Of a stretch of 13,368 bases of DNA, positions 6,172 through 12,849 are shown piece by piece. The stretch comes from Rhodospirillaceae bacterium (lineage in GTDB: Bacteria; Pseudomonadota; Alphaproteobacteria; UBA8366; GCA-2717185). The stretch lies in assembly GCA_028817685.1 (NCBI GenBank), contig JAPPPC010000238.1, forward strand, positions 1 through 13,368, written 5' to 3'. Position 1 is the stretch's first letter, and every line of letters begins with the position of its first letter. The notes beneath the pieces are model-generated. The model ran no database searches. It saw only the letters and a list, made by a program, of their open reading frames with translations, and was not told the origin of the DNA. Both the position numbers and the translations under genes were made by a program.

Positions 6172-6978
6172 ATGGGTACCGAACACCAATCCGTATCTAA
6201 GTTCGAAGTCGATGGGCATGTGGCGCGGATCACCCTGAACCGGCCGGCGGCGATGAATTCGCTCAATCCGGAACTGCGCTGGGAGCTGTCGCAGCATTGG
6301 GACGAGGTTGAGCGCAATGACGACATCTGGGTCGCCGTCGTCACCGGCGCCGGCGACCGTGCTTTTTCCGCGGGGGCCGATCTGAAACACCGGGCGCGTG
6401 AGCGCGAGGCCAGTCCCGAACAACGTGCCCAGTGGCAGAAACTCGCCGAGGAGACGACGAGCTTGATCGAGCGCTGGCACTTTCCAAAACCGATCATCGC
6501 GCGGGTCAACGGCTTCGCCTTGGGCGGTGGATTGGAACAGGCGCTGGCTTGCGACATCATCGTCGCCGCCGACCACGCGGAATTCGGCCTGCCGGAACCG
6601 AAACGCGGGCTGATCGCGGGGTCAGCGGGTGTGCATCGCCTGCCCCGCCAAATCGGCCTCAAGCCCGCGATGGGATACATGCTCACCGGACGCCATATCC
6701 CCGCGGACCGGGCCTATCAGCTGGGGCTGGTCAACGAGGTCGTGCCACTCGACAAGTTGGACGAAGCCGTCGATGCCTTCGTCGCCGACATTCTGCGCTG
6801 CGCGCCATTGGCAGTGCGCGCCACCAAAGAAGCCACCATGCGCGGCCTCGACTACCCGTTGGCGCAGGCCTACTACACTCGCTACGAGTCGAACCGAAGG
6901 CGCGAACAGTCCGAGGACGCACTGGAAGGTCCCCGCGCCTTCGCCGAGAAACGCGCGCCGGACTGGAAAGGCCGCTAG
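6172..6978 (+). CDS. Enoyl-CoA hydratase/isomerase family (crotonase fold) protein
   Basis: 268 residues of the crotonase superfamily, acting on acyl-CoA thioesters. The oxyanion-hole segment SAGADLK (66-72) and GFALGGG (114-120) are present. Both catalytic Glu positions of enoyl-CoA hydratase are kept: Glu122 in GGGLEQA and Glu142 in GLPEPKRGL. A hydratase reaction on a 2-enoyl-CoA is therefore plausible, though CarB-, CaiD- or decarboxylase-like chemistry in the same fold cannot be excluded. The start ATG follows GGGAGCGA. The gap of 11 bases after the CoA-transferase implies co-transcription and a shared substrate, a layout like caiB/caiD of carnitine metabolism, but the substrate here is unknown. 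Confidence 0.94.
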   Translation: MGTEHQSVSKFEVDGHVARITLNRPAAMNSLNPELRWELSQHWDEVERNDDIWVAVVTGAGDRAFSAGADLKHRAREREASPEQRAQWQKLAEETTSLIERWHFPKPIIARVNGFALGGGLEQALACDIIVAADHAEFGLPEPKRGLIAGSAGVHRLPRQIGLKPAMGYMLTGRHIPADRAYQLGLVNEVVPLDKLDEAVDAFVADILRCAPLAVRATKEATMRGLDYPLAQAYYTRYESNRRREQSEDALEGPRAFAEKRAPDWKGR

Positions 6979-7097
6979 GAAACCGGTTGTCCCATCCGCA
7001 CGGCTTCGGCGCCGCCTCAGTTTAGTGTACTCGACAGGCCGCAACTCGGAGCCGGTTCACTGGAATCCCCGCACCCTACGACCGGAAAATATCTAAC

Positions 7098-7125
7098 TTG
7101 ACTCAATATTAATAATGATTATCAT
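7098..7125 (+). promoter_or_regulatory. Promoter of hemP
   Basis: TTGACT (7098-7103) and TATCAT (7120-7125), each five of six to consensus, are separated by 16 bases. The -10 lies inside the Fur-type palindrome, so an iron-loaded repressor would block it. Expected transcription start is near 7132, about 30 bases before the hemP ATG. Confidence 0.65.
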
Positions 7126-7129
7126 TCGT
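7111..7129. promoter_or_regulatory. Fur-box-like operator
   Basis: Contains the perfect palindrome AATGAT-T-ATCATT (7114-7126), the core of the classical Fur box. Fourteen of 19 positions match the GATAATGATAATCATTATC consensus. It overlaps the -10 of the hemP promoter. Alphaproteobacteria may use Fur/Mur, Irr or RirA; this sequence resembles the Fur type rather than the Irr (TTTAGAA) type. Confidence 0.7.
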
Positions 7130-7160
7130 ATTTACAGGCGTAACTCATTGACCAAAAGCA

Positions 7161-7334
7161 ATGTCTGACGACAAAGTTAGAAAGACAGTGACCTTAAAGC
7201 TCCGGGAACGATCGGTTCCGCGCACATCGAGTCACGCTTTGCTTGCCGGTCACAGGCAGCTTCTGATCGAACATGAGGGCGCGGTGTATTCGCTCCGTCT
7301 AACCCGCCGGGGAAAACTAATTCTAACGAAGTAG
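7161..7334 (+). CDS. hemP: Hemin uptake protein HemP (HmuP family)
   Basis: A 57-residue protein, ATG 7161 to TAG 7332-7334. The C-terminal half carries the HemP signature: LLAGHRQLLIEHEG (27-40), then VYSLRLTRRGKLILTK to the end. HemP/HmuP proteins are small factors needed for heme uptake; in some rhizobia and Burkholderia they act in transcription of the TonB-dependent heme receptor gene. Typical length is 50-70 residues, so it is complete. There is no strong Shine-Dalgarno, but a stop codon (7149-7151) lies just upstream in frame and no other start is available. No heme receptor or transporter gene lies beside it in this window, so it stands alone under an iron-responsive promoter. Confidence 0.88.
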   Translation: MSDDKVRKTVTLKLRERSVPRTSSHALLAGHRQLLIEHEGAVYSLRLTRRGKLILTK

Positions 7335-7415
7335 TCATCCCGGCACGTCCGACATTAGGACGATAACGATAACTCCCTCCTGGGCAGCCAGCCATCGCCA
7401 GCCAGTCCCACCCAC

Positions 7416-7436
7416 GGCCGTGCACGGTGTGCGGCC
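7416..7436 (+). other. GC-rich hairpin downstream of hemP
   Basis: GGCCGTGC (7416-7423) pairs with GTGCGGCC (7429-7436), including two G-U pairs, around a five-base loop. The pairing is better in + strand RNA because the wobbles become A-C mismatches in the other strand. It could mark the 3' end of the hemP transcript, but no T-tract follows. Confidence 0.3.
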
Positions 7437-7464
7437 AGGAGCCGGGGTTCCCCAAAACCGAGAC

Positions 7465-8106
7465 CTATCCCTCCCGGACATACCGCTTCGTCAAAATCCG
7501 CAAGTGATCCTGGAAGTGCGGGCGCACGCGGGCGCTCCAGGGCGTGTCGACAGCGGCCTTCCAGGCGTCGCTGCGCGTAACGTCCGGCGTTTCCAGATGA
7601 TAAATCGCCACGTAGCGGCGCACGCCCGCGCCCTCAACCGCCGAACGGTAGCGTCGCGCCGATAGCGTACCAGGCACAGCGATTAGCGCCGGCAGATGTT
7701 CCTCGTCATACCAGGCGTTGAAATCGTCTTCCGCCTCGGGTGCCACGTTCATGGCACTGAGCAACAGACCGCCGGCGCCGGCCGGCGCGTCCGCGTCGCC
7801 AGGATTGGTCTGCGTGCCTTCGAAGCGCAGCAACCGCTCGCATTTCGCCGTCACCCGTTTCGACCATACGGACAGGTTGGCCCCGCCGATCGCCTTGTAA
7901 GCGTCGCTCTGGAGCACTTCCACGGTGTCGAGATCATAAGTCGCCACCGAAAAGTTCGGGTTCCCGTCACCGATCCAGCGCTCGCAAGCACCGAAACCGG
8001 GTACCGCCTCGCGCTCGGGAATGTGTTCCAGATCGTACCAATCGTGGAACTCGTCCGCAGCAGCGCCTGAGAAATCGAACGATGCGATGAGCAGCCCTTT
8101 GGCCAT
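7465..8106 (-). CDS. Tandem dimeric alpha/beta-barrel (ABM/EthD-like) domain protein
   Basis: 213 residues formed by two copies of a ferredoxin-like alpha/beta-barrel domain. Matching segments are FHDWYDLEHIPEREAVPG (20-37) and FNAWYDEEHLPALIAVPG (129-146), with 109 residues between them. The WYDxEHxP motif is common in small dimeric-barrel proteins related to EthD and to monooxygenase-like domains. A fused pair would make an intramolecular pseudo-dimer. The function is unknown; such proteins often sit in catabolic clusters. The start at 8106 is preferred over the in-frame ATGs at 8136 and 8124 because GGGAGGG lies five bases upstream. It is convergent with hemP. Confidence 0.82.
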   Translation of the reverse strand: MAKGLLIASFDFSGAAADEFHDWYDLEHIPEREAVPGFGACERWIGDGNPNFSVATYDLDTVEVLQSDAYKAIGGANLSVWSKRVTAKCERLLRFEGTQTNPGDADAPAGAGGLLLSAMNVAPEAEDDFNAWYDEEHLPALIAVPGTLSARRYRSAVEGAGVRRYVAIYHLETPDVTRSDAWKAAVDTPWSARVRPHFQDHLRILTKRYVREG

Positions 8107-8178
8107 GTGACCCTCCCTATTCATTGTCCCCATCATCCACTTCCCTACACGTATTTTCGAGTCGATTGAGCGGGTTAC

Positions 8179-8198
8179 CTACAATCGTCTACAACGGT
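8179..8198. repeat. Short direct repeat CTACAATCGT / CTACAACGGT
   Basis: Two 10-base units in tandem that differ at two positions, one helical turn apart, between divergent genes. They are flanked by GGGTTACC (8173-8180) and GGTACCC (8196-8202), an imperfect inverted repeat. This might be a regulator site; it may also be chance. Confidence 0.3.
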
Positions 8199-8276
8199 AC
8201 CCTTTCCAACGGGTGCCTGTAGCGAGGCCCATATCCTGAGCTTCGGCAGCCGCGCCTTCACCGCCAAGTAAGGGAT

Positions 8277-8292
8277 GTTACGACATTGTAAC
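8277..8292. promoter_or_regulatory. Inverted repeat GTTAC-N6-GTAAC, possible operator
   Basis: A perfect five-base inverted repeat with a six-base spacer, 48 bases before the start of the 65-residue gene. TATAAG (8307-8312) downstream could serve as a -10, which would place this repeat over the -35 region. No regulator is recognised. Confidence 0.35.
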
Positions 8293-8340
8293 TTGACGTG
8301 GTTCGCTATAAGCCCTTGATGTCCTCAGCGCTAAACGAAG

Positions 8341-8538
8341 ATGACAGCACAGATGGCAGATAAGCCGCACCAGATTGCCGAACAGATGATTTCGGAACAG
8401 GGCCCCGACGGCGCGCTGTCCGCGGTACGTGCGGAAATCGAAGCGGCGCATCACGACGGCGACAATTATCGGCTCAGTATTTGGCGGGAAGTGCGCCGTT
8501 CGATCCGCGATCTGGCGGAGAACGACGCTTCCTGCTGA
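8341..8538 (+). CDS. Small hypothetical protein, predicted helical
   Basis: 65 residues, acidic, without signal or membrane segment. The stretch DNYRLSIWREVRRSIRDL (41-58), preceded by ALSAVRAEIEAAHHDG, recalls small conserved alphaproteobacterial proteins that end with an LSxWREV helix, but I cannot name a family or function. Base composition and codon use match the neighbours. A second in-frame ATG (8353, residue 5) is an alternative start; neither has a clear Shine-Dalgarno. It is convergent with the dehydratase small-subunit gene, 9 bases away, and divergent from the tandem-barrel gene. Confidence 0.7.
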   Translation: MTAQMADKPHQIAEQMISEQGPDGALSAVRAEIEAAHHDGDNYRLSIWREVRRSIRDLAENDASC

Positions 8539-8547
8539 CCCGGCACC

Positions 8548-9081
8548 CTATCCGGCAACCAATCCTCGTTCGCGAACTTTGACCCGCATGTAGGCGTCGA
8601 GACCGCCGGCCATGAGGATCTCGTACGGCGGCGACCCTTCCTCCCAGGCCTCCGCCTGCAGGGTTTCACCGGTATCGAGATTTGTCACCACGCCGGTGAC
8701 GATATTCACCTCGAGCCGTTGCCCCTCCTCCACGAAATCGCTGATACCGGGCGCAACCAAGGTCGGCAGACCGGTATTTACCGCGTTGCGCAAGTGAATC
8801 CGCGAGACGGATTCGGCCAAAACAACCGCAATCCCCAGCGCGTTCAGCGATTGCGAGCCGTTGCGGCTGGATCCGCAGCCGAAATTGATCCCCGCGACGA
8901 TGATGTCCCCGGGCTGCACCTCATTCTCGGCCCAGCCCGGCCGGTTGGCCTCCATGCAAAATTTGGCGGCTTCCTCAGGGGTCAGGTCGGGATTGGCCAG
9001 CACCCGGTGGCCCGGCATCATGAAGTCGGTGCTGATGCGGTCGCCGAATTTCCATACTTTCCCGGTTCGAACGGTTTCCAT
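8548..9081 (-). CDS. Aconitase-family dehydratase small subunit (LeuD/DmdB-like)
   Basis: 177 residues of the swivel domain found in 3-isopropylmalate, homoaconitate and 2,3-dimethylmalate dehydratases. GDRISTDFMMPG (13-24) is the usual N-terminal signature region, and FGCGSSR (67-73) is the substrate-phosphate/carboxylate-binding loop of the family. It partners with the large subunit encoded 12 bases upstream to form a heteromeric [4Fe-4S] hydro-lyase. Automated annotation would probably call it LeuD, but the neighbours are C-C lyases, a GST and a P450 and not leucine genes. The substrate-specifying segment (MMPGHRVLAN) does not resemble the YLRST-type loop I recall for true LeuD. A catabolic role is inferred. 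Confidence 0.88.
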   Translation of the reverse strand: METVRTGKVWKFGDRISTDFMMPGHRVLANPDLTPEEAAKFCMEANRPGWAENEVQPGDIIVAGINFGCGSSRNGSQSLNALGIAVVLAESVSRIHLRNAVNTGLPTLVAPGISDFVEEGQRLEVNIVTGVVTNLDTGETLQAEAWEEGSPPYEILMAGGLDAYMRVKVRERGLVAG

Positions 9082-9093
9082 TAGCCGGCCCTC

Positions 9094-10341
9094 CTAAAGA
9101 AATTCTCGCGGATCGACGATCTCGCCCGCCAAAGCCGACGCGGCGACCGTCGCCGGGCTTGCGAGCCAGACATGCGACAACGGGCTGCCCATCCGGCCCT
9201 TGAAATTGCGGTTGCTGCTGGAAATGCAGGTCTCGCCATCCCCCAGGATGCCAAGATGCCCGCCATAGCAGGGGCCGCAGGTGGAGTGCTCGACCAGCGC
9301 GCCGGCCTCGAGCAGCGTCTCGAGATACCCCGCCTTCAGCGCCTCGCCGAAGACATTCTGCGAGGACGGGCTGACCAGCATGCGAACGTCCGGGTGGACC
9401 TTCTTGCCGTCGAGAATCTTCGCGGCGACTTCCAGATCCTCGAGCCGTGCGTTCGTACAGGAGCCGAGGAAGGCCTGATCGATCTTCACCCTCTCGCCGC
9501 GCACACTCTCTACCGGCACCCCGTTGCCGGGATCGCCCGGTCGGGCCACCATCGGCGTCAAATCGCTGAGATCGAATTCGTATTCGGCCGCATAGGACGC
9601 ATCCGCGTCACCTGAGACATGCTCATAGGGGCGATCCACCCGCCCTTCCAGAAACGCATCGGTCTTCTCGTCCCCCTCGAACAGGGCGAATTTCGCACCG
9701 ACCTCGACCCCCATGTTGGAGACCGTCCAGCGCTGCGCGATGGTCATTTGGCTGGCGACCGGTCCCACATACTCGACCGACTTGTAGAGGCCGAAATCCG
9801 TGCCCAGCTCGCTCGCCACCTTCAGGATCACATCCTTGCCGACACACCACCCCGGCAGGGTGCCGTTGAGCACGACCCGCACCGATTCCGGTACCCGGAA
9901 CCACAGCTCCCCGAAGGCCAGCACGTGCACCGCATCCAGATTGGCATTGGTCACGCAGGCATTGAAGACGCCGCCCGCCGTCGAATGGGAATCACACTGC
10001 GCGATCAACTCGCCCGGCGCGTACATCCCGTTTTCGGCAAACACCTGATGCAGGATGCCGCCGCGGCCGTATTCGAAAAAGTTCGTGATGTCGTACTTCT
10101 TGATCAGACGGCGCAGATTCTTGACCTTGTTGGCGACCGCGATGGTCGGCGGTGGCGCCTGATGGTCATCGACCATGAACACCTTGTCCTTGTCCCAGAC
10201 CCGGTCGACACCCAGCGCCTCGAGTTCCGGCAGCCGATGGCCGCTCGTCGCATCAACCTTGCACCAGATGTATTGGCCCGGTTTGACGGAATCGGCGCCG
10301 GCATGCGCCGCGAGGATCTTCTCCGCGATGGTCATTCCCAT
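9094..10341 (-). CDS. Aconitase-family dehydratase large subunit (LeuC/DmdA-like)
   Basis: 415 residues, the short prokaryotic LeuC/homoaconitase type. Iron-sulfur ligands are Cys295 (GSCTNAR) and Cys355/Cys358 (STCGPCYGG), so the [4Fe-4S] site is intact. DDHQAPPP (58-65), CDSHSTAGG (116-124) and SSSNRNFKGRMG (374-385) are family motifs. The reaction is reversible (de)hydration of a 2- or 3-hydroxy di- or tricarboxylate. DmdAB of Eubacterium barkeri, which hydrates dimethylmaleate, has the same architecture and also occurs next to an isocitrate-lyase-family lyase. ATG 10341 has GGAG five bases upstream (GGAGCGCC); the ATG two codons later is the alternative start. It lies 9 bases downstream of lyase gene 1. 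Confidence 0.93.
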   Translation of the reverse strand: MGMTIAEKILAAHAGADSVKPGQYIWCKVDATSGHRLPELEALGVDRVWDKDKVFMVDDHQAPPPTIAVANKVKNLRRLIKKYDITNFFEYGRGGILHQVFAENGMYAPGELIAQCDSHSTAGGVFNACVTNANLDAVHVLAFGELWFRVPESVRVVLNGTLPGWCVGKDVILKVASELGTDFGLYKSVEYVGPVASQMTIAQRWTVSNMGVEVGAKFALFEGDEKTDAFLEGRVDRPYEHVSGDADASYAAEYEFDLSDLTPMVARPGDPGNGVPVESVRGERVKIDQAFLGSCTNARLEDLEVAAKILDGKKVHPDVRMLVSPSSQNVFGEALKAGYLETLLEAGALVEHSTCGPCYGGHLGILGDGETCISSSNRNFKGRMGSPLSHVWLASPATVAASALAGEIVDPREFL

Positions 10342-10350
10342 GGCGCGCTC

Positions 10351-11205
10351 CTATGCGTTCTCGGTGGCGTAGCGTTTTTCCAGCTCATAAATCTCCGGCA
10401 AGCCGAGCAGGCTGGTCGTCGCGTTGAACCGCTCCGTATCGCGCGGCTCGCCAATGCCGCCGCCTTCCTTGAGATTGAGTAACGCCTGGCGCACCGCGGC
10501 GTAGGACAGCGCGTGCCCGCCCCCGGTGATCATGATCTTGAAACCGCGTGAGGCCAACTCGGGTGCCGGCTGCAGTTGGCCATTATAGAGGCAGGGAATG
10601 CCCTGTTCGACGAGCCGCGTCGTATAGGTGTCGAGATCGTCGATCGTCTTGATCCCGTCGACGAACACCAGATCGGCCCCCGCTTCGCGATAAGCCTCCG
10701 CACGGCGGATCGCATCGTCCCAACCGTTCGGCGCCACCGCGTCAGTCCGCGCGATGATGACCATATCCGGATCGGTCCGGGCATCGAGCGCCGCGCGGAT
10801 CTTCTGGACATGTTCTTCCATCGGCACGCACTCCTTGCCTTCGAAGAAACCGCAGCGCTTCGGGAATATCTGGTCCTCCAGATGCATCGCCGCCGCGCCC
10901 GCCATCTCATATTCACGCACCGTGCGCTGGGCGTTGATGGCGTTGCCGTAGCCGGTATCAGCGTCGGCTACGACCGGCACGTCGACCGCGTTCACGATGT
11001 AGCCCAGATTGGCGACCATCTCGGCCATGCTGGTCAGTCCGACATCGGGCAGTCCGATCTGCGCCGAGGTCCCGTGACCGGTCATGTAGACCGCCTGCGC
11101 GCCCTGGCTCGCCGCGATCCGCGCCGTGAACCCGTCATAGACGAAGGGCGCCAGGACCATACCGTCGGCCATGGCCGCACGAAGCTTTGCACCGGGATGG
11201 GTCAT
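10351..11205 (-). CDS. Isocitrate lyase/PEP mutase family C-C lyase 1 (dimethylmalate/methylisocitrate lyase-like)
   Basis: 284 residues, a TIM-barrel lyase of the ICL/PEP mutase superfamily. The metal-binding segment VADADTGYGN (79-88) with Asp81 and Asp83, LEDQIFPKRCG (109-119) with Glu110 and catalytic Cys118, and IARTDA (151-156) are intact. The Cys argues for retro-Claisen cleavage (methylisocitrate or dimethylmalate lyase type) rather than P-C mutase chemistry. After the Cys-Gly the usual His is Phe120. The likely reaction is cleavage of a substituted malate to pyruvate or another 2-oxoacid plus a carboxylic acid. The ATG overlaps the stop of lyase 2 by four bases (ATGA), implying translational coupling. 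The dehydratase genes follow directly. Confidence 0.92.
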   Translation of the reverse strand: MTHPGAKLRAAMADGMVLAPFVYDGFTARIAASQGAQAVYMTGHGTSAQIGLPDVGLTSMAEMVANLGYIVNAVDVPVVADADTGYGNAINAQRTVREYEMAGAAAMHLEDQIFPKRCGFFEGKECVPMEEHVQKIRAALDARTDPDMVIIARTDAVAPNGWDDAIRRAEAYREAGADLVFVDGIKTIDDLDTYTTRLVEQGIPCLYNGQLQPAPELASRGFKIMITGGGHALSYAAVRQALLNLKEGGGIGEPRDTERFNATTSLLGLPEIYELEKRYATENA

Positions 11206-12077
11206 TGTGCCGCCTCCCCTTTCAGATCGTAGCGTTGTTCGAGTTCATAGACTTCGGGCACGCCCAGAATATCGTTGACCGTCTCGCCTTTACCCGGCGG
11301 GCCGAACTGCGCCACCGTCTGCCGCGTGGTGCCGCTGGCGTTCAGCTCCTGCATCGCCGCGGTCGCGCTCTTGAACACGGCGGCCAGGGACAGGCCGGCA
11401 AGGATCTGGATCTTGAAGCCCATGCGCTGCGCGTCCTCGGCCGTAACCAGCCCGCCATTGTAAAGGCAGGGGATGCCCTTCAGCGCCAGCTCCTTGCTGT
11501 AGATATCGAGCTCCTCCAAGGTGCGGATACCGTCAACGAAGATCAGATCGGCGCCTGCCTCGCGATAGGCTCTGGCACGGGTCAGGGCGTCTTCCCAGCC
11601 GTTCGGCGCCAGCGCATCGGTCCGCGCGATGATCACCGTGTCGGGATTGGTGCGCGCGTCCAACGCCGCCTTGACCTTTTGGACATGCTCCTCCATCGGG
11701 ATGACCGCCTTGCCTTCCATGAAGCCGCATTTCTTGGGGAAGACCTGATCCTCGATATGGAAGCCCGCGACACCGGCGCGCTCGTACTCGCGCACCGTGC
11801 GGCGCACATTGATTATGTTGCCGTAGCCGGTGTCGGCGTCGGCGACGACCGGCAGGTTGGTGGCGCGGCAGATATGTTTGAGGTTCTGCGCCATCTCGGT
11901 CTGGGTGATCAGCCCCACATCCGGATAGCCGTAGCGCGCCGCCGTCCCAAACCCGGTCACATAGACCGCGTCGAAGCCGGTGGCCTCGACCGCTTTGGCA
12001 AACAGCGCGTTGTACACGCCCGGGGCCAGCACCAGCCCCTGCTCCATCATCTCCCGCAATCGCGCCGCACGCGCCAT
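11202..12077 (-). CDS. Isocitrate lyase/PEP mutase family C-C lyase 2
   Basis: 291 residues from the ATG at 12077, chosen because GGGAGAAGG lies just upstream; a TTG at 12095 would add six Arg-rich residues. It is a paralogue of the next gene, sharing VADADTGYGN (78-87), IEDQVFPKKCGFMEGK (108-123) with catalytic Cys117, IARTDA, the AYREAGADL(V/I)FVDGI segment and GIPCLYNG. The Mg2+ Asp residues are 80 and 82. It also has Phe in place of His after KKCG. The C-terminus is about 12 residues longer in the GTTRQTVAQFG-GKGETVNDI region. The lyase role is as for lyase 1. The two may form mixed oligomers or act on different stereoisomers; the sequence does not decide. Confidence 0.92.
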   Translation of the reverse strand: MARAARLREMMEQGLVLAPGVYNALFAKAVEATGFDAVYVTGFGTAARYGYPDVGLITQTEMAQNLKHICRATNLPVVADADTGYGNIINVRRTVREYERAGVAGFHIEDQVFPKKCGFMEGKAVIPMEEHVQKVKAALDARTNPDTVIIARTDALAPNGWEDALTRARAYREAGADLIFVDGIRTLEELDIYSKELALKGIPCLYNGGLVTAEDAQRMGFKIQILAGLSLAAVFKSATAAMQELNASGTTRQTVAQFGPPGKGETVNDILGVPEVYELEQRYDLKGEAAQ

Positions 12078-12156
12078 GGCCCTTCTCCCTCGCAAAATCT
12101 CCGTTGCGGGAATTATGGCACCGATGGTCCGCGGCGCAAAAAGTGCGCCTCAAGCT

Positions 12157-12831
12157 CTAGCCGGTGTAGTTGGCGTTCGACGGGAACATGTACCGGTTGG
12201 ACTCTTCGTCCTGCTCCGTCTTAAAGGCGTGCCGTTCGGTCAATTCAATGACCCGTTTCGCGGCGGGCCGCACCGTGATCTCGTCGACCAGACGCTTCAG
12301 ATTGTGCAGATCGTCCCATGCCGCCGCGTCGATCACCCGTGGCGTCAGCCGCGCCCAGCCCCAAACCGCCATATCGATGATCGAGTACTCATCGCCCATC
12401 ATGTAGGGCCTGTCGGCGAGCCGGTCGTCGAGAATGCTGTAGTGCCGCCGCGCCTCGAACCGGTAGCGATTGACCGCATAAGGCAGCGTTTCCGGCGCGT
12501 AGGCCTGGAAATGCACAGACTGGCCGGAATAAGGCCCGACGCCGCTGGCGACGAACATCAGCCAGGACAGCAATTGGCCGCGGTCCTCGGCCAAGAACTG
12601 GCCGGTCTTTTCGGCCAGATAGAGCAGGATCGCGTTGCTGTCGAACAACACCGTCTCGCCATCGATCAGACTCGGCGCCTTGGCGTTGGGGTTGATGGCC
12701 AGGTAGTCGGCCGTGAATTGCTCACCCTTGCGGGTGTCGACCGGGATCGCCTCGTAATCCAGCCCCGCCTCCTCGAGGAACAGCGCGACCTTCATCGGGT
12801 TCGGACCAAGATTATAGTAGAACTTCAGCAT
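12157..12831 (-). CDS. Glutathione S-transferase family protein
   Basis: 224 residues with the thioredoxin-like N-domain and helical C-domain of cytosolic GSTs. YYNLGPNPMKVALFLEE (5-21) is the glutathione-site region, KAPSL (51-55) carries the cis-Pro53, and FDSNAILLYLAE (63-74) is the ESxAI-type glutamyl-binding motif with Asp in place of Glu. The C-domain has GDEYSIIDMAVWGW (146-159), the usual capping-box region. The family conjugates, isomerises or reduces electrophiles with glutathione. It resembles the Nu/YfcG-like bacterial group in length and layout, but class is uncertain. Start ATG 12831 follows AGGAGAA. It is 18 bases from the P450 stop and 79 bases before lyase 2, so it probably shares an operon and may handle a P450-derived reactive product. 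Confidence 0.93.
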   Translation of the reverse strand: MLKFYYNLGPNPMKVALFLEEAGLDYEAIPVDTRKGEQFTADYLAINPNAKAPSLIDGETVLFDSNAILLYLAEKTGQFLAEDRGQLLSWLMFVASGVGPYSGQSVHFQAYAPETLPYAVNRYRFEARRHYSILDDRLADRPYMMGDEYSIIDMAVWGWARLTPRVIDAAAWDDLHNLKRLVDEITVRPAAKRVIELTERHAFKTEQDEESNRYMFPSNANYTG

Positions 12832-12849
12832 GCCGGTTCTCCTGCTGGG

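Noticed and set aside
5421..6686. 421-codon open frame on the minus strand
   Set aside because: It lies antisense to the CoA-transferase and crotonase genes, is extremely rich in Arg, Ser and Pro, has no family motifs and no ribosome site. It is a GC-driven shadow.
9619..10482. 287-codon open frame on the plus strand
   Set aside because: Antisense to the LeuC-like gene; its composition is that of a reversed coding frame and no start signal is seen.
10351..12077. PEP mutase or carboxyphosphonate mutase function for the two lyases
   Set aside because: Both keep the catalytic Cys of C-C lyases in K(K/R)CG, and no phosphonate gene is nearby.
12078..12095. TTG start giving lyase 2 six more residues
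   Set aside because: The ATG at 12077 has GGGAGAAGG immediately upstream, and that sequence would be coding if TTG were used.
11187..12224. 345-codon open frame on the plus strand
   Set aside because: Antisense to lyase 2 across its whole length. The opposite strand has a clear enzyme with intact active-site motifs.
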